Part shown: positions 7,448 to 15,332 of the stretch, in pieces | Position numbering within the stretch: position 1 is the first letter of the stretch | Layout: each line of letters begins with the position of its first letter | From: CAKUFA01 sp963646285 | GTDB taxonomy: Bacteria > Bacillota > Clostridia > Christensenellales > Aristaeellaceae | Assembly: GCA_963646285.1 (NCBI GenBank) | Contig: CAVIWF010000024.1 | Coordinates: 1-37,938, forward strand | Reading direction: 5' to 3' | DNA length: 37,938 bases | Translations under genes and position numbers: made by a program | The notes under the pieces: model-generated | The model's database searches: none | Seen by the model: only the letters and a program-made list of their open reading frames with translations | What the model was told of the DNA's origin: nothing

Positions 7448-8266
7448 ATGAAAAAGGTTTGGTGCCTGCTGATGACGTTGGTTTTGCTTGTGCTGAGTAC
7501 TGCCGCTCTGGCAGAAGATGCGGATGTGCAGGCGATTAAGGATCGTGGTGTACTGCGTGTAGGTGTGAAGAACGCTGTTGTAGGCTTTGGCTATCAGGAC
7601 ATGCTGACCGGCGAGTACAGCGGCATGGAAATTGACATTGCAAACAAGCTGGCAGAAGAGCTGGGTGTGGATGTGGAGTTCACCACTGTGACTGCCGCCA
7701 CCCGTACCGAACTGCTGGATTCCGGCGATATTGACTGCGTGCTGGCAACCTTCACCATTACGGCTGCCCGGAAGGAAAACTGGGACTTCACTACCCCTTA
7801 TTACACGGACTACGTAACCGTGCTGGTAGAGGATGCTTCCGGCATTAAGACCCTGGCTGATTTGGTTGGCAAGAAGGTAGGCGTTTCCTCCGGTTCCACT
7901 TCTGCTCGTGCCGTGGTGGAGGCCATGATCGAAGCAGGCCTCGTCGACGGTGCTGACTTTGACCGGGACACCTTTGATCCTGCAACTTGGACCAATGGCG
8001 TGTCTTTCCAGCAGTATGACGATTATCCTACCATCTCCACCGCACTGAGTGCAGGGGAAGTGGACGCATTCTCTGTGGATAAGTCCATCCTGGCCATTTA
8101 TAAGACGGAAGGCCGTTCCTTCATTGATGCACAGTTTGCTCCCCAGGAATATGGCGTGGCCACCAAGAAGGGCTCCGGCTTCTCTGCTTATGTGGAAGAG
8201 AAGATCACCGAGTGGCTTGCCGACGGCACCATTGCCGGCTTCATGGCTGCTAACGGCGTAGAATAA
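7448..8266 (+). CDS. Amino-acid ABC transporter substrate-binding protein
   Basis: Extracytoplasmic receptor of the importer (bacterial extracellular solute-binding family 3). The 272 residues begin with a signal peptide ending LSTAALA-ED. No lipobox cysteine is present at the cleavage site, so it is not a standard Gram-positive lipoprotein. The SBP_bac_3 fold shows GVLRVGVK (about 25-32), the GMEIDIANKLAEELG motif and DFTTPYY. The ATG at 7448 is chosen over an upstream TTG because GGAGGT lies just before it. It follows the ATPase by about 60 bases and is separated from the permeases by a large hairpin. The ligand is probably a polar or acidic amino acid, but that is inference. Confidence 0.93.
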   Translation: MKKVWCLLMTLVLLVLSTAALAEDADVQAIKDRGVLRVGVKNAVVGFGYQDMLTGEYSGMEIDIANKLAEELGVDVEFTTVTAATRTELLDSGDIDCVLATFTITAARKENWDFTTPYYTDYVTVLVEDASGIKTLADLVGKKVGVSSGSTSARAVVEAMIEAGLVDGADFDRDTFDPATWTNGVSFQQYDDYPTISTALSAGEVDAFSVDKSILAIYKTEGRSFIDAQFAPQEYGVATKKGSGFSAYVEEKITEWLADGTIAGFMAANGVE

Positions 8267-8286
8267 TCGGTTTCATGTATCCAAAA

Positions 8287-8331
8287 GGAGATTCATCAGG
8301 GGAAGCGTTAACCTTCTCCTGATGAATCTCC
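8287..8331 (+). promoter_or_regulatory. 19-bp intercistronic hairpin
   Basis: GGAGATTCATCAGG... (8287-8305) pairs with 8313-8331 over 19 positions with one G-U pair and a 7-base loop (CGTTAAC). No T-run follows, so it is probably not a terminator. Placed between the binding-protein and permease genes, it likely stabilises the upstream mRNA end and gives more binding protein than permease. Confidence 0.7.
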
Positions 8332-8360
8332 CATCAAGTTGAAGAAATGGGGGCTGAAGC

Positions 8361-9086
8361 ATGTCACTCTTCACACCGGAAGCATGGTCAAAGGTATGGA
8401 CATATCGCTCCACTTTCCTGCTGGGGTTGGAGACGACTGTGCTGACGGCCCTGTCCGGCATTCTGCTGGCATTGGTGTTGGGCATGGTCTTTGGACTGAT
8501 GGCCACAGGCAGATCGAAGGTCTTGCGGGCCATTGCCCGGGTTTACGTGGAGTTCATTCAAAATACACCGGTTGTACTGCAAATTTGCTTTCTCTATTAT
8601 GCGCTGGCATTTTCGGGACACAGCATTGGTATCCTGCCGGCGGGCATCATTTCTTTAGGCGTTTATCATGGTGCCTACATGGCGGAAGTGTTTCGGGCAG
8701 GCATCGAAGCAATCCCTAAGGGACAGTTCGAGGCTGCTCAGGCACAGGGTTTCCATTACATGGAGCAAATGATTTATATCATTTTGCCGCAAAGTGTGAA
8801 AGTCATTCTGCCTCCGATGGTGAATCAGGTGGTGAACCTGGTGAAGAATACCTCCTGCCTGTACATTATCGGCGGATCAGATTTGATTTCGTTAACGTAT
8901 TCCTTTGTTACCGGGGCCAATACTGGCGGCGCTTATGGTCCGGCTTATCTGGTGTGCGGTGTGCTTTTTTTTGTCATTTGTTTTCCTCTGTCACGGTTGG
9001 CAAGCACCTGGGAGCAGCGGCTCAAGCTTCGTGACAGAAGGACGGTGATTCGTCCCAGCAGCGGAAGGAAGGTGGCAGATCTATGA
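8361..9086 (+). CDS. Amino-acid ABC transporter permease (first)
   Basis: Inner-membrane subunit of the polar amino-acid importer (HisM/GlnP-type). Its 241 residues contain about five hydrophobic segments, starting at about 25-45. The coupling motif that contacts the ATPase reads EAAQAQGFHYMEQMIYIILPQ (split here: EAAQAQGF near 127-134, then IILPQ). The pattern ARVYVEFIQNTPVVLQ before it is characteristic of the family. Its last four bases (ATGA) overlap the next permease, so the two are translationally coupled and probably form a heterodimeric channel. Confidence 0.94.
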   Translation: MSLFTPEAWSKVWTYRSTFLLGLETTVLTALSGILLALVLGMVFGLMATGRSKVLRAIARVYVEFIQNTPVVLQICFLYYALAFSGHSIGILPAGIISLGVYHGAYMAEVFRAGIEAIPKGQFEAAQAQGFHYMEQMIYIILPQSVKVILPPMVNQVVNLVKNTSCLYIIGGSDLISLTYSFVTGANTGGAYGPAYLVCGVLFFVICFPLSRLASTWEQRLKLRDRRTVIRPSSGRKVADL

Positions 9087-9847
9087 CGGAGTTGCAGGCG
9101 AGCTTTCAGATGATTTCTACCCCTGCCCTCATGCAATATCTGCTGCGGGGTCTGGTGTTCACGCTGATGATTTCCCTGGTGGCTGTGGTGCTGGGCATTT
9201 TGCTGGGTTCTGTGCTGGCTTTGCTGCGGAACTACGGCACCCATGGCAAGGCAAGGATTTTCCGCCGCATTGCCATTATTTATATCGAAGTGTTTCGCAA
9301 CACCCCTTTGCTGCTTTGGATCTTTATCTGTCTGGTTTTTTGTCCTGTACCAAAGATGTTCAGCCGGAAAATGTTCGGTTTGACCTCTGCGGCAGATGTG
9401 AAGCTTCTTTTCAAGGCAGCGGTAGCACTGGTGCTGTTTACATCCTCCGTGATTGCGGAAATCATTCGCGGCGGATTGAACTCTGTGGCAGAAGGGCAGT
9501 TTGAAGCAGGTCATGCTCAGGGCTTTAACACGGTGCAGATCATGTGGTACATTGTTCTGCCCCAAGCCTTCCGCAACGTGATCCCTACTTTGCTCAGTCA
9601 GGTGATCACAACCATCAAGGATTCCTCCTATCTGGCCAATGTGGCAGCCATTGAGCTGATGGCTCGCACCAAGCAGCTGATGAGCACCGCTTATCGCTAC
9701 AATGGTCTGGGCACCGTGAACGTGTCCGATGTGTTTGTTCTGTTTGGCCTTGCGGCACTCATTTATTTCGTGATCAATTTTTCCCTGTCCTGTATCGTTC
9801 GCCGCATACAGAAGAAGTCACGCAAGCCGGCAAAGGCGGCAGCATGA
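9083..9847 (+). CDS. Amino-acid ABC transporter permease (second)
   Basis: Second membrane subunit of the amino-acid importer. The 254 residues hold about five transmembrane segments. The family motif IIYIEVFRNTPLLLW is at about 60-74, and the coupling helix EAGHAQGF with IVLPQAFRN follows at about 140-165. It starts inside the stop codon of the first permease (ATGA overlap). The C-terminus is basic (KKSRKPAKAAA), as expected for the cytoplasmic side. It is the last transporter gene of the operon; a kinase-like gene follows after 29 bases. Confidence 0.94.
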   Translation: MTELQASFQMISTPALMQYLLRGLVFTLMISLVAVVLGILLGSVLALLRNYGTHGKARIFRRIAIIYIEVFRNTPLLLWIFICLVFCPVPKMFSRKMFGLTSAADVKLLFKAAVALVLFTSSVIAEIIRGGLNSVAEGQFEAGHAQGFNTVQIMWYIVLPQAFRNVIPTLLSQVITTIKDSSYLANVAAIELMARTKQLMSTAYRYNGLGTVNVSDVFVLFGLAALIYFVINFSLSCIVRRIQKKSRKPAKAAA

Positions 9848-9876
9848 ATCCACAAACGTGATCAGGAGGGCTTGTC

Positions 9877-10488
9877 ATGGAACAATATGTGGTGACCATT
9901 TCCAGAGAGTTTGGTGCCTTGGGGCGCACGGTGGCGCAGCATTTGTCACAAATGCTTGGCGTGGAATTCTGGGATCGGGATATTGTGGAAGCGGCAGCAA
10001 AGCGCATGGGGCAGAGCCTGACCTTGATCAGCGACACGGAGGAGCGTGCAAGCCGCAGTGCAGGGCTTTTCCGCCATCGCCGGGAAAAGATGAACCTGAC
10101 CAGCTACAGCATCAGCGACGAAGTGTTTGACACAGAGTGCAGCATCATTCAGGATGCGGCAAAGGCAGGCTCCTGCATCATTGTGGGACGGTGCAGCGAC
10201 TATATTCTGCGGAACGAAAAGAATCACCTTTCCGTCTATCTCTTTGCCCCCATGGAGGAGCGGGTGAAGAACTGCATCGAGCGGCTGAACATGGACGAGA
10301 AGACAGCCAGAAAAACCATTCATGATATGGATCTGGCCCGCAGCTATTACCATAAGAAATACTGCGGAGACAGCAGGAGCGTGCTGGATAACAAGGACTT
10401 GCTGATTGACTCTTCACGCTTTGGCGTGGAAGGCACGGCTCAGATGATTTGCTCCGTGGTGCAGCAGATGTTCGGCGAAGCAGAGTGA
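9877..10488 (+). CDS. Cytidylate kinase-like family protein
   Basis: Belongs to the cytidylate-kinase-like P-loop family, which is widespread in Clostridia and whose true substrate is not established. At 203 residues it is slightly shorter than housekeeping Cmk. The N-terminus VTISREFGALGRTVA replaces the standard GxxGxGK[ST] phosphate loop with a form typical of this subfamily. IIVGRCSDYIL (about 99-109) and the lid-like region RLNMDEKTARKTI (about 133-145) are also typical. An AGGAGG site precedes the ATG. It sits 29 bases after the amino-acid permease and could be co-transcribed, but no shared role is evident. Confidence 0.82.
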   Translation: MEQYVVTISREFGALGRTVAQHLSQMLGVEFWDRDIVEAAAKRMGQSLTLISDTEERASRSAGLFRHRREKMNLTSYSISDEVFDTECSIIQDAAKAGSCIIVGRCSDYILRNEKNHLSVYLFAPMEERVKNCIERLNMDEKTARKTIHDMDLARSYYHKKYCGDSRSVLDNKDLLIDSSRFGVEGTAQMICSVVQQMFGEAE

Positions 10489-10556
10489 TGCTATCCTTGG
10501 CATGGCGGATACTATAAACATACTATAAACATATCCTTTGCACCCAAAACCGCACG

Positions 10557-10585
10557 TTGACAACCGCCGGGAATCCTGCTAAAAT
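10557..10585 (+). promoter_or_regulatory. Promoter of hisS-aspS
   Basis: -35 TTGACA (10557-10562), 17-base spacer, -10 TAAAAT (10580-10585). Transcription would begin near 10592, at the foot of the T-box. Just upstream, ACTATAAACAT is present twice in tandem (10510-10531). Confidence 0.8.
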
Positions 10586-10591
10586 AACGGG

Positions 10592-10821
10592 GCAGGCAAG
10601 GATGGGAAGAGCGTGTGTCAGGCCGCTTAAAAGAGAGGAAGTCTCAGGCTGAAAGCTTCCGGCGGCAGGCAGACGGGGACACCCCGGAGCCTTTCGGTGA
10701 AAGCCGAACGTATGCCCAGCGTTAACCGGGCAATGAGGCGGCACGGAGAATCGAGCCGCAAAGCACGGGTGGCACCGCGAAGAAGATTCGCCCCATGCAG
10801 AGCATGCTGCATGGGGCTTTT
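10592..10821 (+). ncRNA. T-box leader of hisS-aspS (His)
   Basis: The T-box core GGGTGGCACCGCG lies at 10767-10779. A 10-bp terminator stem (GCCCCATGCA 10790-10799, TGCATGGGGC 10808-10817) with TTTT follows. AGAGAGGAAG and GGCTGAAAG in the 5' half fit stem I. A CAC triplet in GGGACACCCC (10676-10685) is the likely His specifier. Uncharged tRNA-His should allow read-through into both hisS and aspS. Confidence 0.92.
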
Positions 10822-10850
10822 CTACACCCATGGCAAAGGAGGATATACAC

Positions 10851-12113
10851 ATGCTGACTCAGGCACCGAGAGGCACACGGGATGTGCTGCCCACAGACAG
10901 CTATCGCTGGCAATACGTTGAGGATAAAATGCGGCATGCTGCTGCAGAGGCCGGCTATCGGGAGGTTCGCACCCCTGTATTCGAGCATACGGAGCTGTTT
11001 CTGCGCGGCGTCGGCGATACCACGGACATTGTGCAGAAGGAAATGTACACCTTCAAGGATAAGGGAGACCGCTCCATTACCCTGAAGCCGGAAGGGACGG
11101 CAGGCGCAGCCCGTTCGTTCCTGGAGAGCAACCTGTATGCAGATCCCCTGCCGTGCAAAATGTACTATCTGGATGCGCCCATTTTCCGCTATGAAGCCCC
11201 CCAGAGCGGTCGCTTGCGGGAGCATCACCAGTTCGGTCTGGAATGCTTTGGCGCTCAGGATGCTACGGCGGATGCGGAATTGATTTTGCTGGCGTACAAG
11301 CTGCTCAGTTCCCTTGGGGTAAAGAATCTGTCCGTTAACATCAACTCCATTGGCTGCCCGGAGTGCCGTCCCAAGTATCACGCCATGCTGAAGGAGTTTT
11401 TGGCTGGCCGGCTGGATCAGATGTGCCCCACCTGCCAGAGCCGATTTGACCGCAATCCCCTTCGGGTGCTTGACTGCAAGGAGCACAAGTGCCAGGAGCT
11501 GGTGAAGGATGCACCAAGCATGCTGGATGTGCTGTGCGATGACTGCAAGGCCCACTTTGCCCAGCTGCAGGAATGTTTGCAGGCCAGCGGCATTCCCTAT
11601 CAGGTGGATAGCCGCATCGTCCGTGGACTGGACTACTATACCAAGACGGTGTTCGAGCTGATCACCACCACCAAGGACGGCAATCTGACCGTTTGCGGCG
11701 GCGGACGGTACGATCATCTGGTCAGCCAGCTGGGCGGCCCTGACCTGCCGGCTGTGGGCTTCGGCATGGGCATCGAACGTGTGCTGATGCTGCTGGACAG
11801 CGAAGGCGTTGTAATCCCCCAACCAGCCTGGTACGATGCGTTTGTGACCTACATGGGGGAGAACAAACTTAGTGCCTTTACCTTGGTGCAGCAATTGCGG
11901 AATGATGGATTGAAGGCAGATATGGATCACTGTGGCCGCAGCCTGAAGGCGCAATTCAAGTATGCCAATAAGACAGGGGCAGCCATTACAGCCACCTTGG
12001 GAGACGATGAAGTGGCGAACGGCGTGGTGAAGCTGAAGCACATGCAGACCCGTGAAGAACGGACGGTGCCTCGGGAAGAAGTGGCTGCTGCTGTTCGTGA
12101 CATGATCAAATAA
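10851..12113 (+). CDS. hisS: Histidine--tRNA ligase
   Basis: Class II synthetase that charges tRNA-His. The 420 residues match the family. GTRDVLP opens the catalytic domain. Motif 2 (FRYEAPQSGR with HHQFGLE) lies near 113-130, the HisA loop GLDYYTKTVFEL near 256-267 and motif 3 VGFGMGIERVLMLL near 303-316. The C-terminal anticodon-binding domain begins at about 325. An ATG 21 bases upstream is in frame, but AAAGGAGG sits between it and the ATG at 10851, so the latter is the real start. The gene is under His T-box control and is followed after 34 bases by aspS. Confidence 0.97.
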   Translation: MLTQAPRGTRDVLPTDSYRWQYVEDKMRHAAAEAGYREVRTPVFEHTELFLRGVGDTTDIVQKEMYTFKDKGDRSITLKPEGTAGAARSFLESNLYADPLPCKMYYLDAPIFRYEAPQSGRLREHHQFGLECFGAQDATADAELILLAYKLLSSLGVKNLSVNINSIGCPECRPKYHAMLKEFLAGRLDQMCPTCQSRFDRNPLRVLDCKEHKCQELVKDAPSMLDVLCDDCKAHFAQLQECLQASGIPYQVDSRIVRGLDYYTKTVFELITTTKDGNLTVCGGGRYDHLVSQLGGPDLPAVGFGMGIERVLMLLDSEGVVIPQPAWYDAFVTYMGENKLSAFTLVQQLRNDGLKADMDHCGRSLKAQFKYANKTGAAITATLGDDEVANGVVKLKHMQTREERTVPREEVAAAVRDMIK

Positions 12114-12147
12114 AGGAAACCATAATGTGAAAGGAGCTGCAATTACC

Positions 12148-13920
12148 ATGCAGAACCGTACCCATACCTGTAACGAACTTCGCTTGTCGGATGCAGGCAA
12201 GCAGGTGCAGCTTTCCGGCTGGATGGAAAACATCCGGGTGGTCAGCGGCAACCTGGCTTTCCTGGTACTGCGGGATTTTTACGGCACGACGCAGGTCGTT
12301 ATTGAGTCGGAAGAAATGATGGCTGCCGTTCGGGATCTGAACAAGGAAAGCACCATTTCCGTAACCGGCACCGTCCGTGAGCGGGACAATAAAAATCCCA
12401 AGATTGACACCGGCGATATTGAAGTGGTACCTGAAAAAATCGAGGTGCTGGGACGCTGCCGCTACAACGCCCTGCCTTTCCAGATCAACCGGAGCAAGGA
12501 AGCAGATGAAGCGATTCGCCTGAAGTATCGCTATCTGGATTTGCGCAACCCGGAGGTCAAGAAGAACATCGTCATGCGGTGCAATGTGGTGGCGGCGCTT
12601 CGTCAAGCCATGCTGGAGCACGGCTTCCTGGAAATCACCACCCCCATTCTGACGGCCTCTTCTCCTGAAGGCGCCCGTGACTATCTGGTGCCTGCCCGGA
12701 AGCATCCCGGCATGTTCTACGCCCTGCCCCAGGCTCCCCAGCAGTTTAAGCAGCTGCTGATGACCTCCGGCTTTGACCGGTATTTCCAGATTGCCCCCTG
12801 CTTCCGTGACGAGGATGCCCGCGGCGACCGCAGCCCCGGTGAATTCTATCAGATGGACATGGAAATGGCCTTCGCCTCTCAGGAAGATGTGTTCGCCATT
12901 CTGGAAGACGTGTTGCCCCCTGTGTTTGCCAAGTACGGCACCTACAACGTGGCGTCTTCTGCTCCCTTCCGCCGCATTCCTTACATGGAAAGCATGGAAA
13001 CCTACGGCTCCGATAAGCCTGACCTGCGCATTGATTTGAAGTGTCAGGACGTGACGGAGCTGGTGGGGGATTGCGGCTTTGCCCCCTTTGAAGGCAATGT
13101 GGTGAAGGCTGTGGTTGTCACCAACATGACGGCTACCCGGAAACAGATCGACAAGCTCTGTGCTGATGTGGAGGTTGTTGCCGGCAGCAAGCCCTACTGG
13201 TTCAAGATGGATGAAAAGGGCGAGCTGGCAGGCGGCATTGCCAAGTTCCTGCAGGATAAGAAGGACACTGTCGTAGCTGCCCTGAACCTGACGCCCAACA
13301 CCTTTGTCGGATTGGCAGCGGGCAAAAAGGGTGCAGCCCAGAAGACGGCTGGCGTATTGCGCAAGCAGCTGGGCGAATTGTGCCCCAACCACATGGATCG
13401 GGAAAAGTATGAATTCTGCTGGATCGTGGACTTCCCCATGTACGAAATCGGCGAAGAAAGCGGCGAATTGGAGTTCTGCCACAATCCCTTCTCCATGCCC
13501 AACGGCGGGCTGGAAGTGCTCCAGAAGGCACAGCAGGGTCTGGTGGATCCGCTGAGCATTACGGCCTTCCAGTATGACCTGGTGTGCAACGGCGTGGAGC
13601 TGTCTTCCGGCGCTGTGCGGAACCATGATCCGGAAATCATGATTGAGGCCTTCAAACTGGTTCGCTTGGGCGAAGAGGATGTCAAGGCCAAGTTCCCTGC
13701 CATGTACAACGCCTTCTGCTACGGTGCACCGCCCCACGCAGGTATTGCCCCCGGCGTGGATCGTATGGTGATGCTGCTGGCTGGCGTGGACACCATCCGT
13801 GAGGTCATTCCTTTCCCAATGAACAAGAATGCGCAGGACGTGATGATGGGTGCACCCGGCAAGGTGGAGCAGAAGCAGCTGGATGAACTGCACATCGCCA
13901 TTGTGAAGGAAGAGGAATAA
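12148..13920 (+). CDS. aspS: Aspartate--tRNA ligase
   Basis: Class II synthetase of the bacterial type, 590 residues. The N-terminal OB-fold anticodon domain has LSGWMENIR (about 25-33). Motif 2 shows FRDEDARGDR (about 219-228), the GAD insertion covers about 290-410 and motif 3 is APGVDRMVMLL (about 538-548). A GTG 21 bases upstream is in frame, but AAAGGAG directly precedes the ATG at 12148. It shares the His T-box transcript with hisS, a pairing common in Firmicutes. Whether it charges only tRNA-Asp or also tRNA-Asn is not shown here. A terminator closes the operon. Confidence 0.97.
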   Translation: MQNRTHTCNELRLSDAGKQVQLSGWMENIRVVSGNLAFLVLRDFYGTTQVVIESEEMMAAVRDLNKESTISVTGTVRERDNKNPKIDTGDIEVVPEKIEVLGRCRYNALPFQINRSKEADEAIRLKYRYLDLRNPEVKKNIVMRCNVVAALRQAMLEHGFLEITTPILTASSPEGARDYLVPARKHPGMFYALPQAPQQFKQLLMTSGFDRYFQIAPCFRDEDARGDRSPGEFYQMDMEMAFASQEDVFAILEDVLPPVFAKYGTYNVASSAPFRRIPYMESMETYGSDKPDLRIDLKCQDVTELVGDCGFAPFEGNVVKAVVVTNMTATRKQIDKLCADVEVVAGSKPYWFKMDEKGELAGGIAKFLQDKKDTVVAALNLTPNTFVGLAAGKKGAAQKTAGVLRKQLGELCPNHMDREKYEFCWIVDFPMYEIGEESGELEFCHNPFSMPNGGLEVLQKAQQGLVDPLSITAFQYDLVCNGVELSSGAVRNHDPEIMIEAFKLVRLGEEDVKAKFPAMYNAFCYGAPPHAGIAPGVDRMVMLLAGVDTIREVIPFPMNKNAQDVMMGAPGKVEQKQLDELHIAIVKEEE

Positions 13921-13950
13921 GAACTCTCAAACAGTTGTTTTCAATATCAA

Positions 13951-13985
13951 AAAGGAGGATGCCGAATGAAGGCGTCCTCCTTTTT
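13951..13985 (+). terminator. Terminator after aspS
   Basis: GGAGGA-T-GCC (13954-13963) pairs with GGC-G-TCCTCC (13971-13980), loop GAATGAA, followed by TTTTT. Flanking AAA/TTT lengthen the stem. Confidence 0.85.
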
Positions 13986-14102
13986 GTGTGGGATGAGTAA
14001 ACTGAAAGATATTTTAGTCATACAGAATAAGAATTCACGCCACCGCATAAGCAATCATTTTGTTTTTCTTGTGTATTTGCGTATTTCAGGCCTGCAAAGG
14101 AA

Positions 14103-14131
14103 TGGACAAACGAAAAGGTTCAGCGTATAAT
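14103..14131 (+). promoter_or_regulatory. Promoter of ridA
   Basis: -35 TGGACA (14103-14108), 17-base spacer, -10 TATAAT (14126-14131). A small stem CTGAAA / TTTCAG (14142-14157) lies in the leader. The preceding 110 bases after the aspS terminator show nothing else. Confidence 0.75.
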
Positions 14132-14203
14132 AAGCGAAACACTGAAAAATATTTCAGCGTTGATGAAGCTTAGGCTTGATTTGTTAGAAAGGATGGTACA
14201 TCC

Positions 14204-14572
14204 ATGAAGGTTGTTGCAACAACAAAGGCGCCCGGCGCCATTGGACCCTATTCCCAGGGCATGATTGCGGGAGGAATGGTTTACTGCTCCGGCCAGATCC
14301 CGGTCAACCCCGCCAGCGGCGAAATCCCTGAAGGCATTGAAGCCCAGGCAGAACAGAGCTGCAAGAATGTGGGGGCTGTGCTGGAAGCGGCAGGTTCCAG
14401 CCTTGACAAGGTGGTCAAGACGACCTGCTTCCTGGCTGATATGTCTTATTTCGCCGCTTTCAATGAAGTGTATGCAAAGTACTTTACCAGCAAGCCGGCA
14501 AGAAGCTGCTGCGCGGTAAAGGCACTGCCGAAGAATGTTCTGTGCGAAATTGAAGCAGTGGCGGAGGCATAA
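14204..14572 (+). CDS. ridA: RidA family reactive-intermediate deaminase
   Basis: Small cytoplasmic YjgF/YER057c/UK114 enzyme that hydrolyses reactive enamine/imine intermediates (such as 2-aminoacrylate) made by PLP enzymes. The 122-residue length and trimer-fold signature fit: APGAIGPYSQG (about 9-19), YCSGQIPVNPASGE (about 27-40), and the arginine in SKPARSCCAVKALP (about 95-108), which holds the substrate carboxylate. The motif near the end, VLCEIEAVAEA, carries the conserved glutamate. AGAAAGGATGG is the ribosome binding site. It is a monocistronic unit with its own promoter and terminator. Confidence 0.95.
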   Translation: MKVVATTKAPGAIGPYSQGMIAGGMVYCSGQIPVNPASGEIPEGIEAQAEQSCKNVGAVLEAAGSSLDKVVKTTCFLADMSYFAAFNEVYAKYFTSKPARSCCAVKALPKNVLCEIEAVAEA

Positions 14573-14650
14573 GCAAAACAGCCACTTTGTAAATCGACCA
14601 TAAAAGCTCTCATGGTTTTCTATATCGGGATTTCTTGTTATCCATGCTTC

Positions 14651-14692
14651 GATGGCATTGCAGTCAAACACGGCTACGATGCCATCCTTTTA
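14651..14692 (+). terminator. Probable ridA terminator
   Basis: GATGGCAT (14651-14658) pairs perfectly with ATGCCATC (14679-14686), with extra GC/GC pairing inside the loop, then CTTTT. It is the only structure in the 163 bases between ridA and the convergent tetR gene. Confidence 0.55.
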
Positions 14693-14735
14693 TTTGAACT
14701 GATGAGAATGGTTCGTTCAACGGAATTTCCCGCCA

Positions 14736-15323
14736 TCATTCCTGAATCAGCTGCTTGCAGGCGCTATCTACCAGCGCGTCAATGCCTGCCTGATAATGCT
14801 CGCCTACCCGGTCGGCGTTGGTCAGGGAAAGCATCAGAATCACCACCACGGCGGCGGCTGTTTGATCCGGCACGGTCAGCACAACGCCAACCTGGCGGAT
14901 AATGTTGATGATGAATTCCTCCTGGCTTTGGTAATGGGCATCCAGCACGTCTTCAGGGATACGCCTGAGCATGATGGAAATCTCCTCCGCCAGGAAGCGG
15001 CCTATCGGCTGTGCAACGATGAAACGGAAAACCTCACGAAAGGCCAGAGAGGCTCGGGCAGGTGCTGGAAGATCATGATGATCCTCCAGCACCTTGGCTG
15101 CGACAGCATAGGCCTTTTGCTGCCAGGTTTCCAACATATCGAGAAAGAGCAATTCTTTGCTGGCATAGAAGTGATAAAAGGCTCCCTTGGAGATGCCTGC
15201 TTCCTCGGCAAGCATTTCGACGGTGGTTTTCCGCATGCCTTCAGCACAGGCATGATTCCATGCGGATTGCCGAAGCTTGTTGACAATCACTTCTTTTTCT
15301 GTATCACGAAAAGCGGTGGCCAT
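14736..15323 (-). CDS. TetR/AcrR family transcriptional regulator
   Basis: A 195-residue one-component repressor. The N-terminal helix-turn-helix (about 15-60) shows KTTVEMLAEEAGISKGAFYHFYASKE in pieces: TTVEMLAEEAGISKG followed by FYHFYASKE, the TetR hallmark. The C-terminal half is the variable ligand-binding, dimerising region. It is the last gene of the minus-strand efflux-type operon, starting 9 bases after the fusion-protein stop, with GTGAGGAAA before its ATG. Being inside the operon it probably represses the operon promoter and binds the inverted repeat at 19511-19536; that link is inference. The ligand is unknown. Confidence 0.92.
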   Translation of the reverse strand: MATAFRDTEKEVIVNKLRQSAWNHACAEGMRKTTVEMLAEEAGISKGAFYHFYASKELLFLDMLETWQQKAYAVAAKVLEDHHDLPAPARASLAFREVFRFIVAQPIGRFLAEEISIMLRRIPEDVLDAHYQSQEEFIINIIRQVGVVLTVPDQTAAAVVVILMLSLTNADRVGEHYQAGIDALVDSACKQLIQE

Positions 15324-15332
15324 GCTGTTTCC

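Noticed and set aside
10830..10850. Longer HisRS start at the upstream ATG
   Set aside because: The Shine-Dalgarno lies after this ATG and the T-box terminator is only nine bases before it.
12106..13893. Minus-strand frame opposite aspS
   Set aside because: Shadow of aspS; no start signal and low-complexity His-rich composition.
14573..14735. Possible remnant gene on the minus strand between ridA and tetR
   Set aside because: A short frame runs here but it continues antisense through ridA, has no ribosome site, and the sequence is better explained by the ridA terminator stem.
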